Notes: generated by a model from the letters alone, not told the origin. Positions 21,069-31,948 are shown, counted from the stretch's first letter. The stretch: DNA of 64,000 nucleotides from Inediibacterium massiliense (GCF_001282725.1 NZ_LN876586.1:335009-399008); one strand, 5' to 3'. Numbers and translations are program-made.

Positions 21069-21277
21069 GTGTGTTTTTCGGGACTGCGATGATGTGAAAG
21101 GTTGCCAAATGAATAGATTGGGGAAATTTTCGCTGAGAATGTCCGTTCAAGAATCGGGCGACGGAATATCAGAGGGCTCTCTTTGTCAAAAATAAATAGC
21201 AACACCCGGGAGAGTGTACTGAGGTTCTAGTCGTACGTAATGAATAGAATGCGTGCGATGAAAAGGAGGGAAATACA
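21069..21277 (+). promoter_or_regulatory. Long structured leader of the S10 operon
   Basis: About 205 bases from the inferred transcription start to rpsJ, clearly richer in G and C than the surrounding intergenic DNA. TCGTACGTA (21231-21239) pairs with TGCGTGCGA (21250-21258) as a 9-bp stem right before SD AAGGAGGG (near 21263-21270). Smaller pairings such as ACAC/GTGT around 21211-21227 and CCGT/ACGG are present. S10-operon leaders with L4-type control are known in other bacteria; homology to any of them is not established here. Confidence 0.65.
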
Positions 21278-21598
21278 ATGGCAAATAGCAATGGAAAACA
21301 AAAAATCAGAATTAGACTAAAAGCTTTTGATCATAAAATTTTAGATCAATCATCTGAAAAGATAGTTGAAACTGCAAAAAGAACAGGTGCGGATGTATCA
21401 GGTCCTGTTCCACTACCAACAGAAAAACAAATTATTACTATTTTAAGAGCTGTTCATAAATACAAAGATTCTAGAGAACAGTTTGAACAAAGAACGCACA
21501 AAAGATTAATTGATATTTTAAATCCAACACCAAAGACTGTAGATGCTCTAATGAGATTAGATTTACCTGCAGGTGTGGATATTGAAATTAAACTTTAA
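21278..21598 (+). CDS. rpsJ: 30S ribosomal protein S10
   Basis: 30S head protein, also part of NusB-S10 antitermination complexes. The 106-residue product has [18 protein letters not shown] and the tRNA-binding-like loop [15 protein letters not shown]. First gene of the S10 operon, after a long leader and a strong SD (AAGGAGGG). Confidence 0.97.
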   Translation: MANSNGKQKIRIRLKAFDHKILDQSSEKIVETAKRTGADVSGPVPLPTEKQIITILRAVHKYKDSREQFEQRTHKRLIDILNPTPKTVDALMRLDLPAGVDIEIKL

Positions 21599-21700
21599 TA
21601 AATACAACTGCTAAGACGTAGGTTTATATAGATGTTCATATACCTCTCTTAGTACGATTACTTTATGTAATCCGCTGTAAGAAAATTAGGAGGTGTAAAA

Positions 21701-22330
21701 ATGAAAGGAATTTTAGGAAAAAAAGTAGGGATGACACAAATCTTTACTGAAGAAGGAAGTGTAATTCCTGTAACAGTTGTAGCAGCTGGGCCAGTTTATG
21801 TAACACAAGTAAAAACTGGAGAAACAGATGGATACAACGCAATTCAAATAGGATATGAAGACAAAAAAGAAAATAAAGCCAACAAACCTGAAAAAGGACA
21901 TTTTGCAAAAGCAAATGTAGCACCTAAAAAATATGTTCAAGAATTCAGAGTAGAAAATGGTGCTGATTATACAATTGGTCAAGAAATTAAAGCAGATATC
22001 TTTGCAGAGGGTTCAAAAATAGATATCACAGGAATTTCAAAAGGTAAAGGAACACAAGGGCCAATTAAAAGACATAATCAAGCAAGAGGACCTATGGCTC
22101 ATGGTTCAAAATATCATAGAGGACCGGGTTCGCTAGGAGCAAGTTCATACCCAAGTAGAGTATTTAAAGGTATGAAAGGTGCTGGTAGAATGGGAAATGA
22201 ACAAATAACCATTCAAAATCTTGAAGTAGTAAGAGTAGATGTAGAAAGAAATATTTTATTAATAAAAGGTGCAATTCCAGGACCTAAAGGTGGAGTTGTT
22301 ACAATAAAAGAAAGCGTTAAAGCTGAGTAA
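21701..22330 (+). CDS. rplC: 50S ribosomal protein L3
   Basis: Early assembly protein that reaches the peptidyl-transferase centre. The 209-residue protein starts [19 protein letters not shown] and carries the family loop [20 protein letters not shown], whose Gln/Arg tip points to the active centre. It follows rpsJ by 102 bases, an unusually long spacer in this compact cluster; I see no clear motif there. Confidence 0.97.
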   Translation: MKGILGKKVGMTQIFTEEGSVIPVTVVAAGPVYVTQVKTGETDGYNAIQIGYEDKKENKANKPEKGHFAKANVAPKKYVQEFRVENGADYTIGQEIKADIFAEGSKIDITGISKGKGTQGPIKRHNQARGPMAHGSKYHRGPGSLGASSYPSRVFKGMKGAGRMGNEQITIQNLEVVRVDVERNILLIKGAIPGPKGGVVTIKESVKAE

Positions 22331-22359
22331 TAATCTAGCTACAGAAGGGAGGATGTAAA

Positions 22360-22983
22360 ATGCCAAAGGTTGATTTATATAATGTTTCAGGTCAACAAGT
22401 AGGTGAAATTGAATTAAATGAAGCTATCTTCGGAGCTGAAATTAATGGAAGTGTTATGCATGAAGTAGTAAAAAACTACTTAGCAAACCAAAGACAAGGT
22501 ACACAAAGTGCTAAAACAAGAGCAGAAGTTAGAGGTGGCGGTAGAAAGCCATGGAGACAAAAAGGAACAGGTAGAGCTCGTCAAGGAAGTATTAGATCAC
22601 CTCAATGGATTGGTGGAGGAGTAGTTTTTGCACCAAAACCAAGAGACTATAGATATACATTGCCTAAAAAGGTAAAAAGACTTGCTATGAAATCTGCTTT
22701 AAGTTCTAAAGTAAAAGAAAACCAAATGGTTGTTTTAGATGAATTGAAAATGGATTCATATAAAACAAAAGATATGGTAAATATTCTAAACAGCTTAAAA
22801 GTAGAGAAAAAAGCACTAATCGTTTTAGATATTAAAAATGATTGTGTAGTAAAATCTGCAAGCAACATCCCAGGAGTAACAACTACTCTTGTAAATACAT
22901 TAAATGTATATGATATTTTAAATCATGACAAGTTTATCGTAACGAAAGACGCGGTACACAAGATAGAGGAGGTGTACGCATAA
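22360..22983 (+). CDS. rplD: 50S ribosomal protein L4
   Basis: Lines the peptide exit tunnel; in some bacteria it also represses its own operon through the S10 leader. The 207-residue protein has the extended-loop motif [19 protein letters not shown] that reaches the tunnel constriction. Its TAA overlaps the ATG of rplW by one base. Confidence 0.97.
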   Translation: MPKVDLYNVSGQQVGEIELNEAIFGAEINGSVMHEVVKNYLANQRQGTQSAKTRAEVRGGGRKPWRQKGTGRARQGSIRSPQWIGGGVVFAPKPRDYRYTLPKKVKRLAMKSALSSKVKENQMVVLDELKMDSYKTKDMVNILNSLKVEKKALIVLDIKNDCVVKSASNIPGVTTTLVNTLNVYDILNHDKFIVTKDAVHKIEEVYA

Positions 22984-23276
22984 TGATGACATCATACGAT
23001 ATCATTAAAAAACCTCTTATCAGCGAAAGAAGTATGGACGATATGGCTGATAAAAAGTATACTTTCATCGTAGATATGAGAGCGAATAAAACAGAAATTA
23101 AAAAAGCAGTAGAAGAAATCTTCGGTGTAACAGTAGAAAAAGTAAATACTGTACGTATGACAGGTAAAGTAAAGAGAATGGGAAAAAATGTTGGGAAAAG
23201 ACCTGACAGAAAAAAAGCAATTATTAAATTAACTCCTGATAGCAAAGAAATCGAGTTCTTTGAAGGAATGCAATAA
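22983..23276 (+). CDS. rplW: 50S ribosomal protein L23
   Basis: Sits at the tunnel exit and docks trigger factor and SRP. The 97-residue protein opens [18 protein letters not shown], with an internal [15 protein letters not shown]. Starts at 22983 or 22986 both fit AGGAGGTG (22967-22974); overlap with rplD suggests translational coupling. Confidence 0.96.
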   Translation: MMTSYDIIKKPLISERSMDDMADKKYTFIVDMRANKTEIKKAVEEIFGVTVEKVNTVRMTGKVKRMGKNVGKRPDRKKAIIKLTPDSKEIEFFEGMQ

Positions 23277-23306
23277 GCATAAAGGAGAGAAAAGGAGGGA
23301 AAGATC

Positions 23307-24140
23307 ATGGGAATCAAAAAGTTTAATCCAACTTCTCCAGCGATTAGACAGATGACCGTTTCTACATTTGAAGAAATTACTAAAAAAGAACCAGAAAAGT
23401 CATTATTAGTACCACTTAAGAAAAGTGCTGGTAGAAATGCACAAGGAAAAATCACCATTCGTCATAGAGGTGGTGGACAAAAAAGAAAATACAGAATTAT
23501 TGATTTTAAAAGAAATAAAGACAATGTTCCAGCAAAGGTAACTTCTATAGAATATGATCCAAATAGAACTGCAAACATTGCACTATTGACATATGCAGAT
23601 GGAGAAAAAACATATATTTTAGCTCCTAACAAATTAAAAGTCGGAGATATAATTGTATCTGGAGATCAAGCAGATATCAAAATTGGAAACGCACTTCCAT
23701 TAAGAAGTATTCCAGTAGGTACAGTAATTCATAATATTGAATTGAAACCTGGAAAAGGCGGACAATTAGTAAGATCAGCAGGAAATTCAGCACAATTAAT
23801 GGCAAAAGAAGGGAAATATGCGCAAGTTAGATTACCTTCCGGAGAAGTTAGAATGATTAGTATTAACTGTAGAGCAACAATTGGTCAAGTAGGAAACTTA
23901 GATCATGAAAATATTACAATCGGTAAAGCAGGACGTAAGAGACATATGGGTATTAGACCTACTGTAAGAGGTTCTGTAATGAACCCTAACGATCACCCAC
24001 ATGGTGGTGGAGAAGGTAGAGCTCCTGTAGGTAGACCTTCACCAATGACTCCTTGGGGTAAACCGACTATTGGATATAAAACAAGAAAGAAAAACAAAGC
24101 ATCTGATAAGTTTATCGTTAAGAGAAGAAATCAGAAGTAA
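23307..24140 (+). CDS. rplB: 50S ribosomal protein L2
   Basis: Required for subunit joining and peptidyl-transferase function. The 277-residue protein has [19 protein letters not shown] in the N-terminal part and the conserved C-terminal [19 protein letters not shown] that carries the key histidine. SD AAGGAGGGAA precedes the ATG. Confidence 0.98.
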   Translation: MGIKKFNPTSPAIRQMTVSTFEEITKKEPEKSLLVPLKKSAGRNAQGKITIRHRGGGQKRKYRIIDFKRNKDNVPAKVTSIEYDPNRTANIALLTYADGEKTYILAPNKLKVGDIIVSGDQADIKIGNALPLRSIPVGTVIHNIELKPGKGGQLVRSAGNSAQLMAKEGKYAQVRLPSGEVRMISINCRATIGQVGNLDHENITIGKAGRKRHMGIRPTVRGSVMNPNDHPHGGGEGRAPVGRPSPMTPWGKPTIGYKTRKKNKASDKFIVKRRNQK

Positions 24141-24166
24141 TAGAGGAAAAGAGGTCATGGAAGTAG

Positions 24167-24194
24167 CGAGGACCTTGGCCTCGTAGTCCTCGGG
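24167..24194 (+). promoter_or_regulatory. Hairpin between rplB and rpsS
   Basis: CGAGGAC near 24167-24173 is complementary to GTCCTCG near 24187-24193, inside an 88-base gap with unusual G/C content for this region. No T tract follows. Possible RNA processing or regulatory stem. Confidence 0.45.
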
Positions 24195-24228
24195 TCACAG
24201 ATAGTAACCGAAGGGAGGAAATAGTAGA

Positions 24229-24513
24229 ATGAGTAGATCGTTAAAAAAAGGACCTTTTATTGAGCCAAAACTTTTAAGCAAAATAGAAGAAATGAACGAT
24301 AAAAACGAAAAAAAAGTCATTAAAACATGGTCAAGAGCATCCACAATATTCCCACAAATGATAGGACATACAATTGCTGTTTATGATGGAAAAAAACATG
24401 TACCTGTTTATGTTACAGAGGATATGGTTGGTCATAAATTAGGTGAATTTGCACCTACAAGAACTTATAGAGGCCATGCTGACAATGATAAATCATCAAA
24501 AGTGAAGAAGTAA
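24229..24513 (+). CDS. rpsS: 30S ribosomal protein S19
   Basis: 30S head protein near the A-site finger. The 94-residue protein starts [19 protein letters not shown] and contains [20 protein letters not shown] and the [12 protein letters not shown] end, all typical. SD AAGGGAGG lies upstream. Confidence 0.97.
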   Translation: MSRSLKKGPFIEPKLLSKIEEMNDKNEKKVIKTWSRASTIFPQMIGHTIAVYDGKKHVPVYVTEDMVGHKLGEFAPTRTYRGHADNDKSSKVKK

Positions 24514-24542
24514 TCACATAGATACGAAAGGAGGTTATCAAC

Positions 24543-24875
24543 TTGGAATCTAGAGCGATTGCAAAATACGTACGTATATCTCCAAGAAAAATGAAGCCAA
24601 TAGTTGATATGGTTAGAGGAATGAATACAGACGAAGCATTAGCAATTTTAGAATTCACACCAAGAACTGGTGCAGACATACTTTTAAAGGTAATTAAATC
24701 TGCAAGAGCAAATGCTGAAAATAACCACGAAATGGATACAGATAAATTATATATTGCAGAAGTTTATGCAAATCAAGCACCTACAATGAAGAGATGGAGA
24801 GCGGCTTCAATGGGGCGTGGAGTTAAAATTTTAAAGAGAACAAGTCATGTAGGAGTTGTTCTAAAAGAAAGATAA
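24543..24875 (+). CDS. rplV: 50S ribosomal protein L22
   Basis: Lines the exit tunnel opposite L4. The 110-residue protein starts from TTG 24543 (SD AAAGGAGG, spacing 7) as [17 protein letters not shown] and holds the tunnel hairpin region ending in [20 protein letters not shown]. Confidence 0.96.
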   Translation: MESRAIAKYVRISPRKMKPIVDMVRGMNTDEALAILEFTPRTGADILLKVIKSARANAENNHEMDTDKLYIAEVYANQAPTMKRWRAASMGRGVKILKRTSHVGVVLKER

Positions 24876-24892
24876 TAGAAGGAGGGATAGTA

Positions 24893-25660
24893 GTGGGTCA
24901 AAAAGTAAGTCCACACGGCTTAAGAGTCGGCGTCATTAAAGATTGGGACTCTAAATGGTATGCAAACAAAGCAAATTTTGCTGATCTTTTAATCGAAGAT
25001 AACAAAATCCGTAAGTATGTAAAAAAGAAACTTTATACTTCTGGAATTTCAAGAATCGTTATTGAAAGAGCTGCAAATAATAAAGTGAAAGTAAATCTGT
25101 TTACAGCAAAACCAGGTATGGTAATTGGAAAAGCTGGAGCAGGTGTTGAAGAATTAAAGGTTACATTAGAAAAATTAACAGGAAAAAGTGTTATCGTAAA
25201 TGTAAATGAAATCAAGAGAGCAGAAATGGAAGCACAATTAGTAGCTGAAAATGTTGCTTTTTCATTAGAAAGAAGAGTATCTTTCAGAAGAGCTATGAAG
25301 CAAGCTATTCAAAGAACAATGAAATCTGGTGCTGAAGGAATCAAAGTAATGGTTTCTGGAAGACTAGGTGGAGCTGAAATGGCGAGAAATGAAAAATATA
25401 GCGAAGGAAATGTACCTCTTCACACTTTAAGAGCGGATATTGATTATGGATTTGCAGAGGCAGATACAACTTATGGAAAGATTGGCGTAAAAGTTTGGAT
25501 CAATAAGGGAGAAATTCTTCCACAAACAAGTGAAGCAGTAAAAGAAATGAGAAGAGCAAATAGAGCAAAACAAGATTTTACTAAAAAGCCAAGAAGAGAC
25601 AATAGAGACAATAGAGAGAATAGATATAATAGAGACAACAGAAGACACGAAGAAAAATAA
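24893..25660 (+). CDS. rpsC: 30S ribosomal protein S3 with Arg/Asn repeat tail
   Basis: Part of the mRNA entry tunnel and helicase. The 255-residue protein starts from GTG 24893 ([20 protein letters not shown]) and has a KH domain with [15 protein letters not shown]. The last 30 residues are not the usual S3 end: they form a low-complexity stretch built on D-N-R and E-N-R units (from about 25595), strongly basic and probably disordered. Such tails vary widely among Clostridia. Confidence 0.96.
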   Translation: MGQKVSPHGLRVGVIKDWDSKWYANKANFADLLIEDNKIRKYVKKKLYTSGISRIVIERAANNKVKVNLFTAKPGMVIGKAGAGVEELKVTLEKLTGKSVIVNVNEIKRAEMEAQLVAENVAFSLERRVSFRRAMKQAIQRTMKSGAEGIKVMVSGRLGGAEMARNEKYSEGNVPLHTLRADIDYGFAEADTTYGKIGVKVWINKGEILPQTSEAVKEMRRANRAKQDFTKKPRRDNRDNRENRYNRDNRRHEEK

Positions 25661-25690
25661 TTTCTGTTGGAGGGAAGGAGGAAATAGACG

Positions 25691-26131
25691 ATGTTAATGC
25701 CTAAAAGAGTAAAACGTCGTAGAGTGCATAGAGGCAGAATGAAAGGCGTAGCACAAAGAGGCAATACAATCACTTACGGAGAATATGGATTGATGGCTCT
25801 AGAGCCTGCATGGATTACTTCTAATCAAATAGAAGCTGCCAGAATTGCAATGACTAGATCCATAAAAAGAGGGGGAAAAGTTTGGATTAAAATATTCCCT
25901 CATAAACCAGTAACTCAAAAACCAGCTGAAACACGTATGGGTGCTGGTAAGGGTTCTCCAGAATATTGGGTAGCTGTAGTAAAACCAGGTAGAGTAATGT
26001 TTGAATTAGCAGGTGTACCTGAAGAAAAAGCTAGAGAAGCTATGAGACTTGCAATGCATAAATTACCTATCAAATGTAAATTCGTAACACGTCAAGATAC
26101 AGAAAAGGGTGGTGAAGCGAATGAAAGCTAA
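25691..26131 (+). CDS. rplP: 50S ribosomal protein L16
   Basis: Positions A-site tRNA near the peptidyl-transferase centre. The 146-residue protein reads [19 protein letters not shown] and has [20 protein letters not shown], including the basic loop where some Firmicutes acquire evernimicin resistance. Its end overlaps rpmC by 11 bases. Confidence 0.97.
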   Translation: MLMPKRVKRRRVHRGRMKGVAQRGNTITYGEYGLMALEPAWITSNQIEAARIAMTRSIKRGGKVWIKIFPHKPVTQKPAETRMGAGKGSPEYWVAVVKPGRVMFELAGVPEEKAREAMRLAMHKLPIKCKFVTRQDTEKGGEANES

Positions 26132-26321
26132 TAAGCTTCATGAAATGACCGTACAAGAGTTAAATAATAAGTTAATGGAATTAAAAAATGAACTTTTCAA
26201 TTTAAGATTCCAATTGGCTACAGGACAACTTGAAAATCCTATGAAAGTAAAAAGTGTACGTAAAGATATAGCACGCACAAAAACCATCCTTAGAGAAAAA
26301 GAAATCAAGAAAAACGCATAA
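26121..26321 (+). CDS. rpmC: 50S ribosomal protein L29
   Basis: Helical protein near the tunnel exit. The 66-residue product [18 protein letters not shown]... with [15 protein letters not shown] is typical. ATG 26121 is preferred over an in-frame GTG at 26109, as the family starts here and AAGGGTGG lies just upstream. It overlaps the rplP end, so translation is probably coupled. Confidence 0.95.
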   Translation: MKANKLHEMTVQELNNKLMELKNELFNLRFQLATGQLENPMKVKSVRKDIARTKTILREKEIKKNA

Positions 26322-26349
26322 TTAAGGATATGGAAGGAGGGCTTTACTC

Positions 26350-26604
26350 GTGGAAAGAACAAGAAGAAAGACCAGAGTAGGACGTGTAGTGAGCGATAAA
26401 ATGGAAAAAACTATCGTTGTTGCAGTAGAAGATTTCGTACGTCACCCACTATATGGAAAAGCAGTAAAAAGAACTAAAAAATTCAAAGCGCACGATGAAA
26501 ATAATGAATGCAGAATCGGAGATCGCGTAAGAATCATGGAAACTAGACCATTAAGCAAAGATAAAAGATGGAGACTAGTAAACGTGGTAGAAAAAGCGAA
26601 GTAA
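26350..26604 (+). CDS. rpsQ: 30S ribosomal protein S17
   Basis: Primary 16S rRNA 5'-domain binder. The 84-residue protein starts from GTG 26350 ([20 protein letters not shown]) and has [20 protein letters not shown] and [17 protein letters not shown], both conserved. SD GGAAGGAGGG. Confidence 0.96.
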   Translation: MERTRRKTRVGRVVSDKMEKTIVVAVEDFVRHPLYGKAVKRTKKFKAHDENNECRIGDRVRIMETRPLSKDKRWRLVNVVEKAK

Positions 26605-26630
26605 TTGTATAACTGGAAGGAGGTATAACT

Positions 26631-26999
26631 ATGATTCAACAGGAATCACGCCTAAAAGTTGCAGATAACTCAGGAGCAAGAGAATTATTATGTATACGTG
26701 TACTTGGCGGTTCAAAACGCAAATACGCGAGTATTGGCGATGTGATTGTTTGCGCAGTTAAAGATGCAACACCAGGCGGTGTTGTTAAAAAAGGACAAGT
26801 TGTAAAAGCTGTAGTAGTAAGAAGTAAACACGAAGTAAGACGTGTAGATGGAAGTTATATCAGATTTGATGAAAATGCTGCAGTAGTCATCAAAGAGGAT
26901 AAAACACCTGTAGGAACTCGTATTTTCGGGCCGGTTGCAAGAGAGTTAAGAGAAAGAGACTTTATGAAAATAGTTTCACTTGCGCCAGAAGTACTATAG
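26631..26999 (+). CDS. rplN: 50S ribosomal protein L14
   Basis: Interface protein that forms bridge B8 and binds silencing factor RsfS. The 122-residue protein starts [19 protein letters not shown] and has the [16 protein letters not shown] and [14 protein letters not shown] motifs. SD AAGGAGGT. Confidence 0.97.
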   Translation: MIQQESRLKVADNSGARELLCIRVLGGSKRKYASIGDVIVCAVKDATPGGVVKKGQVVKAVVVRSKHEVRRVDGSYIRFDENAAVVIKEDKTPVGTRIFGPVARELRERDFMKIVSLAPEVL

Positions 27000-27017
27000 C
27001 TTGGGGAGGTGTAATGG

Positions 27018-27329
27018 ATGCATATTAAAAAAGGTGATACAGTAGTAGTAATTTCAGGAAAAGATAAAGGCAAAAAAGGAAAAGTATTGCAAGCTATGCC
27101 TAAAAAAAATAGAGTCATTATAGAAGGCGTAAACATGCTTACAAAACATCAAAAGCCAAATGCCAAGGTTCAACAAGGTGGAATTGTTCATCAAGAAGGA
27201 CCTATTCATGCTTCTAATGTAATGCTTTGGGATGCTAAAGCAAAAGCTCCTACAAGAGTAGGGTACAAAATATTAGAAAATGGAAAAAAAGTAAGAGTAT
27301 CTAAAAAGACCGGACAAGAAATCGAATAA
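27018..27329 (+). CDS. rplX: 50S ribosomal protein L24
   Basis: Assembly initiator with a KOW domain. The 103-residue protein reads [31 protein letters not shown]-like [12 protein letters not shown] and the late [15 protein letters not shown] fit the family. SD GGGGAGGTG. Confidence 0.96.
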   Translation: MHIKKGDTVVVISGKDKGKKGKVLQAMPKKNRVIIEGVNMLTKHQKPNAKVQQGGIVHQEGPIHASNVMLWDAKAKAPTRVGYKILENGKKVRVSKKTGQEIE

Positions 27330-27357
27330 TAGTTATGTTTGAAGGGAGGGTTAATCG

Positions 27358-27900
27358 GTGACAGCTAGATTAAAAGAAGTGTATAGCAAAGAAATCACAA
27401 AAGCGTTAATGGAGAAATTTGGCTATAAAAATGTGATGGAATTACCAAAACTAGACAAGATCGTTGTGAATATGGGTCTAGGAGAAGCAAAAGATAATGC
27501 AAAACTTTTAGAAGCAGCTACAGAAGAGTTAGCTTCCATTACAGGACAAAAGCCTGTTATTACAAGAGCAAAAAAATCTGTTGCGAACTTTAAACTTCGT
27601 GAAGGTATGCCTATTGGTAGCAAGGTAACCTTAAGAGGGGAAAGAATGTATGAATTTGCAGACAGATTATTTAATGTTGCCCTACCAAGAGTTAGAGATT
27701 TTAAAGGAGTAAATCCTAATTCATTTGATGGTAGAGGAAACTATTCACTAGGAATTAAAGAACAATTAATATTCCCTGAAATAGAGTATGATAAAGTAGA
27801 TAAGATAAAAGGAATGGACATAATCTTTGTTACGACTGCTAAAACTGATGAAGAAGCGCGTGAATTGTTAAGATTATTAGGAATGCCATTCGCTAGATAA
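27358..27900 (+). CDS. rplE: 50S ribosomal protein L5
   Basis: Binds 5S rRNA and P-site tRNA. The 180-residue protein starts from GTG 27358 and contains [36 protein letters not shown] and [26 protein letters not shown]; only 12 bases before rpsN. Confidence 0.97.
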   Translation: MTARLKEVYSKEITKALMEKFGYKNVMELPKLDKIVVNMGLGEAKDNAKLLEAATEELASITGQKPVITRAKKSVANFKLREGMPIGSKVTLRGERMYEFADRLFNVALPRVRDFKGVNPNSFDGRGNYSLGIKEQLIFPEIEYDKVDKIKGMDIIFVTTAKTDEEARELLRLLGMPFAR

Positions 27901-27912
27901 GGAGGGAAAATA

Positions 27913-28098
27913 GTGGCTAAGAAATCTCTTGTAATTAAACAAAGCAGAAAACAAAAATTCTCAACTAGAGAATACAATAGATGTAGAATTTGTGGAAGAC
28001 CACATGCTTACTTAAGAAAATTTGGTATCTGCCGTATTTGCTTTAGAGAATTAGCATATAAAGGAGAAATACCAGGAGTTAGGAAAGCAAGCTGGTAA
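27913..28098 (+). CDS. rpsN: 30S ribosomal protein S14, zinc-binding type Z
   Basis: The 61-residue short S14 form with [20 protein letters not shown] (residues 24-43), two CxxC pairs that bind zinc. Firmicutes often also keep a zinc-free paralogue elsewhere; none is seen in the window. GTG start, with AAGGAGGG ahead. Confidence 0.96.
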   Translation: MAKKSLVIKQSRKQKFSTREYNRCRICGRPHAYLRKFGICRICFRELAYKGEIPGVRKASW

Positions 28099-28131
28099 GA
28101 TCAGGAATATAGGGAAGGAGGTATTTATACC

Positions 28132-28530
28132 ATGACGATGACAGATCCAATTGCAGATATGCTTACACGTATAAGAAATGCTAATGTAGTAAAACACGAG
28201 ACTGTGGATGTTCCTGCTTCAAACATGAAAAAATCAATTGCTGAAATTCTTCTTAATGAAGGTTTTGTAAAAGGATATGATGTAATAGAAGATGGAAAGC
28301 AAGGAATTATTAGAATTCAAATGAAGTACGGACAAAACAAAGAAAGAGTTATTAGTGGTCTTAAGAAAATATCCAAACCAGGATTAAGAGTTTACGTAAA
28401 AAGAGATGAAATCCCAAAAGTTCTAGGCGGATTAGGAATAGCAATCCTTTCAACTTCTAATGGTATCGTTACAGATAAGGAAGCTAGAAAGCTAGGAGCT
28501 GGAGGAGAAGTTATCTGCTACGTTTGGTAA
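28132..28530 (+). CDS. rpsH: 30S ribosomal protein S8
   Basis: Central-domain 16S rRNA binder and, in E. coli, the spc operon repressor. The 132-residue protein starts [18 protein letters not shown] and has the C-terminal [30 protein letters not shown]. Confidence 0.97.
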   Translation: MTMTDPIADMLTRIRNANVVKHETVDVPASNMKKSIAEILLNEGFVKGYDVIEDGKQGIIRIQMKYGQNKERVISGLKKISKPGLRVYVKRDEIPKVLGGLGIAILSTSNGIVTDKEARKLGAGGEVICYVW

Positions 28531-28561
28531 TAGATGATTTTAAGGTATAGGAGGTGCAGAT

Positions 28562-29101
28562 ATGTCAAGAATAGGTAGAATGCCGATCACGATTCCAGCA
28601 GGCGTAGAAGTAAAAGTTGATGATAAGAATGTTGTAATCGTGAAAGGGCCAAAAGGACAATTACAAGAAACTATTCATAGAGATATGAAGATCGTTATAG
28701 AAGAAAATGAATTAACAGTACAAAGACCTACAGACAATAAAAACCATAGATCATTACATGGATTAAGTCGTACACTTATCAACAATATGATTGTGGGTGT
28801 AACAAACGGATATGAGAAAAAATTAATCATAAATGGTGTAGGTTATCGTGCAGCAAAACAAGGAAACAAATTAAATCTTTCTTTAGGTTTTTCACATCCA
28901 GTTGAAATGGTAGATCCTGAAGGAATAACAACAGAAGTTCCTACTCAAACAGAAATTATCGTAAAAGGTATTGATAAGCAGATCGTAGGTAATTATGCTG
29001 CTAAAATCAGATCTTGGAGAGAACCTGAGCCATATAAAGGTAAGGGAATTAAATACGAAAACGAAGTAGTCCGTCGTAAGGAAGGTAAAGCAGGTAAATA
29101 G
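28562..29101 (+). CDS. rplF: 50S ribosomal protein L6
   Basis: Near the sarcin-ricin loop and factor-binding site. The 179-residue protein opens [19 protein letters not shown] and ends in the conserved [29 protein letters not shown]. Confidence 0.97.
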   Translation: MSRIGRMPITIPAGVEVKVDDKNVVIVKGPKGQLQETIHRDMKIVIEENELTVQRPTDNKNHRSLHGLSRTLINNMIVGVTNGYEKKLIINGVGYRAAKQGNKLNLSLGFSHPVEMVDPEGITTEVPTQTEIIVKGIDKQIVGNYAAKIRSWREPEPYKGKGIKYENEVVRRKEGKAGK

Positions 29102-29121
29102 TAGGAAAGGAGTGAAATGAA

Positions 29122-29490
29122 GTGATCAAGAAGGAAAGCAAAAACTTAAAAAGACTAAAAAGACACTTAAGAATTCGTAAAAAAGTGTCTGGAACTCCTA
29201 ATCGTCCAAGACTTAGTGTATATAGAAGTTTAAACAATATGTATGCTCAAGTGATTGATGATATACAAGGAAATACATTAGTTGCTGCTTCAACTTTAGA
29301 TAAAGAAGTAAAAGAAAAAATAGGCCATGGTGGTAACAAGGAAGCTGCTAAGTTAGTAGGAGAAGTTGTTGCTAAAAAAGCTATTGAAAAGGGAATCAAG
29401 GAAGTTGTATTTGATAGAAGTGGATATATTTACCACGGAAGAGTAAAAGAATTAGCAGAAGGTGCTAGAGAAGCAGGACTTAAATTCTAG
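29122..29490 (+). CDS. rplR: 50S ribosomal protein L18
   Basis: 5S rRNA-binding protein. The 122-residue protein starts from GTG 29122 and has [37 protein letters not shown] and [31 protein letters not shown]. Confidence 0.96.
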   Translation: MIKKESKNLKRLKRHLRIRKKVSGTPNRPRLSVYRSLNNMYAQVIDDIQGNTLVAASTLDKEVKEKIGHGGNKEAAKLVGEVVAKKAIEKGIKEVVFDRSGYIYHGRVKELAEGAREAGLKF

Positions 29491-29507
29491 TAGAAGGAGG
29501 GAAATGA

Positions 29508-30014
29508 ATGAAACGTCAACTTATTGATGCTAATAAACTGGACTTAAAAGAAACAGTTATTAATATTAGCCGTGTAACAAAAGTTGTAAAAGGTGGTAGA
29601 ACTTTTAGATTCAGTGCGACAGTAGTAGTTGGAGACGAAAACGGATACGTTGGAATAGGATCTGGTAAAGCACAAGAAATTCCTGATGCTATTAGAAAAG
29701 GAATTGAAGATGCAAAGAAAAATCTTATCTACGTTCCAAGAGTAGGTACAACTATTCCACATAGAATAGAAGGACGTTTTGGAGCTGGAAGAGTTTTAAT
29801 TATGCCATCTAAAGAAGGTACAGGAGTTATTGCAGGTGGTCCTGTACGTGCCGTATTAGAACTTGCTGGAATCAAAGATGTAACAGCAAAATCTTTAGGA
29901 ACAAATAATCCAAGAAACATGGTAAATGCAACAATTGCAGGATTAAAAGAATTAAAAACAGCGGAACAAGTTGCAAGACTTAGAGGAAAAACTGTAGAGG
30001 AATTATTAGGTTAG
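29508..30014 (+). CDS. rpsE: 30S ribosomal protein S5
   Basis: Decoding-fidelity protein at the mRNA entry. The 168-residue protein contains [20 protein letters not shown], the G-rich [19 protein letters not shown] and [17 protein letters not shown]. An in-frame ATG is absent upstream of the SD AGAAGGAGGG, so ATG 29508 is taken. Confidence 0.97.
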   Translation: MKRQLIDANKLDLKETVINISRVTKVVKGGRTFRFSATVVVGDENGYVGIGSGKAQEIPDAIRKGIEDAKKNLIYVPRVGTTIPHRIEGRFGAGRVLIMPSKEGTGVIAGGPVRAVLELAGIKDVTAKSLGTNNPRNMVNATIAGLKELKTAEQVARLRGKTVEELLG

Positions 30015-30028
30015 AGGGGGGAAAGACC

Positions 30029-30208
30029 TTGGCTAAATTAAAAATCACTTTAGTGAAAAGTACCATAGGGTCCAAGCCTCAACATAGAAAGACAATCGAA
30101 GCGCTAGGACTAAGAAAAATCAGACAAGTGGTAGAGCAACCAGACAATCCTCAAATTAGAGGCATGGTTGATCAAGTAAAACATCTTGTTGTAGTAGAAG
30201 AAATATAG
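30029..30208 (+). CDS. rpmD: 50S ribosomal protein L30
   Basis: Small 50S protein of 59 residues: M-A-K-L-K-I-T-L-V-K-S-T-I-G from TTG 30029, with GLRKIRQVVEQPDNPQIRGM in the middle and HLVVVEEI at the end. SD GAGGGGGGAAAG. It lies in its usual place between rpsE and rplO. Confidence 0.94.
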   Translation: MAKLKITLVKSTIGSKPQHRKTIEALGLRKIRQVVEQPDNPQIRGMVDQVKHLVVVEEI

Positions 30209-30225
30209 ACTAAGGAGGTGTAACC

Positions 30226-30666
30226 ATGAAGCTACATGAGTTAAGACCAGCTGAAGGATCAGTTAAAAATAGAAAAAGACTTGGAAGAGGAACTGCTACT
30301 GGTCAAGGAAAAACTGCTGGACGCGGACAAAAAGGACAAAAATCTCGTAGCGGTGGAGGTGTAAGACCAGGATTTGAAGGTGGTCAGATGCCTCTATACA
30401 GAAGACTTCCTAAGAGAGGTTTTACAAATATATTCAAGAAACAATGGGCAATTATCAATATTGATGCATTCAATCAATTTGATGAAGGTACTATTGTAAC
30501 TCCTGAACTACTTTTAGAAGCAGGAATCATCAAAAAAATTGCTGACGGCGTAAAAGTGTTAGGAGATGGAGAACTTCAAAAGAAAGTAACTGTACAGGCT
30601 CACAAATTCAGCCAGTCAGCTGTAGAGAAAATTGAAGCTGCTGGAGGAAAGGTAGAGGTGATCTAA
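30226..30666 (+). CDS. rplO: 50S ribosomal protein L15
   Basis: Late assembly protein. The 146-residue product opens [20 protein letters not shown], with [20 protein letters not shown] and a final [12 protein letters not shown]. Its stop is two bases before the secY GTG, so the two are probably coupled. Confidence 0.97.
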   Translation: MKLHELRPAEGSVKNRKRLGRGTATGQGKTAGRGQKGQKSRSGGGVRPGFEGGQMPLYRRLPKRGFTNIFKKQWAIINIDAFNQFDEGTIVTPELLLEAGIIKKIADGVKVLGDGELQKKVTVQAHKFSQSAVEKIEAAGGKVEVI

Positions 30667-30667
30667 C

Positions 30668-31945
30668 GTGCTATCTACCCTAAAAAATGCTTGGAAAATT
30701 CCAGATTTAAGAAAAAGAATGTTATATACCCTAATGATGATGATCATCTTTCGTTTAGGGTCAGTGATTCCAGTTCCAGGAATCAATAGAGCGATATTAA
30801 AACAATTGTTCCAACAAGGAGAAAATGGTCTATTTGGACTATTCAATCTTTTTTCAGGAGGAGCATTTGGAAACTTTACTATATTTGCTTTAAGTATTAC
30901 ACCATATATTACATCATCCATTATCATGCAACTTTTGACCATTGCACTACCTAGTTTAGAAGCTATGGCAAAAGAGGGAGAAGAGGGTAGAAAAAAAATT
31001 GCCCAATATACTAGATATGGAACAGTTGTATTGGCTTTAATTCAAGCAATTGGTGTAAGCTTTGGTTTATTCCGACAAGCTTTAATATCACAGGCATTTT
31101 GGTCAGTGACTGTTGTTGTACTTACTTTAACAGCAGGAACTGCTTTCTTAATGTGGTTAGGTGAGCAAATTACTGAAAAAGGAATTGGAAATGGAATTTC
31201 CTTGATTATCTTTGCAGGAATCATTTCAAGAATTCCTGTAGAAATTACTCAGACTTTTCAAAAGATCAATGTAGGAGAAATTTCCTTCATTACTTTACTA
31301 TTATTTGCAGTAATTGCAATCGTAGTAATAACAGGAGTTGTTGCTATTCAGCAAGGAACAAGAAAAATTCCTGTACAATATGCAAAAAGAGTAGTTGGAA
31401 GAAAAATGTATGGTGGACACAGTACACATATTCCACTAAAAGTGAATCAAGCAGGAGTAATCCCTGTAATTTTCGCTGTTTCACTTTTACAATTTCCATT
31501 AACATTAACTTATTTCTTCCAAGGTGGTGCTTTTTCTAGCTTTGTGCAAAAATATTTATCACCAGCAGGAAGTCCTGGAATTTGGATTTATTCTCTTTTA
31601 GATATTGTACTAATTATATTCTTCACATACTTCTATACAGCAGTTACTTTTAATCCGATAGAAGTTGCTGATAATATGAAAAAATATGGTGGTTTCATTC
31701 CAGGAATTCGTCCAGGAAAGCCAACATCAGACTATTTAACAAGAGTGTTAAATAGAATTAGTTTAGCAGGAGCAATATTCCTTGCAATTATTGCAGTAAT
31801 GCCTACATTAGTTATGCAATTTACAAATCTTCCAATTAGATTTGGAGGAACTTCTTTGCTAATTGTAGTAGGGGTTGCATTAGAAACTATGAAACAAGTA
31901 GAAGCACAAATGATGATGAGACACTATCAAGGTTTCTTAAAATAG
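30668..31945 (+). CDS. secY: Preprotein translocase channel subunit SecY
   Basis: Ten-span membrane channel for protein export and insertion. The 425-residue protein has RLGSVIPVPGI after the first helix, the GIGNGISLIIFAGI and the cytoplasmic KRVVGRKMYGG and GIRPGKPTSDYLTRVLNRI loops used by SecA and ribosomes. GTG 30668 follows GGTAGAGGTGAT at the end of rplO. The partner secE lies at 5153. Confidence 0.97.
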   Translation: MLSTLKNAWKIPDLRKRMLYTLMMMIIFRLGSVIPVPGINRAILKQLFQQGENGLFGLFNLFSGGAFGNFTIFALSITPYITSSIIMQLLTIALPSLEAMAKEGEEGRKKIAQYTRYGTVVLALIQAIGVSFGLFRQALISQAFWSVTVVVLTLTAGTAFLMWLGEQITEKGIGNGISLIIFAGIISRIPVEITQTFQKINVGEISFITLLLFAVIAIVVITGVVAIQQGTRKIPVQYAKRVVGRKMYGGHSTHIPLKVNQAGVIPVIFAVSLLQFPLTLTYFFQGGAFSSFVQKYLSPAGSPGIWIYSLLDIVLIIFFTYFYTAVTFNPIEVADNMKKYGGFIPGIRPGKPTSDYLTRVLNRISLAGAIFLAIIAVMPTLVMQFTNLPIRFGGTSLLIVVGVALETMKQVEAQMMMRHYQGFLK

Positions 31946-31948
31946 ATA

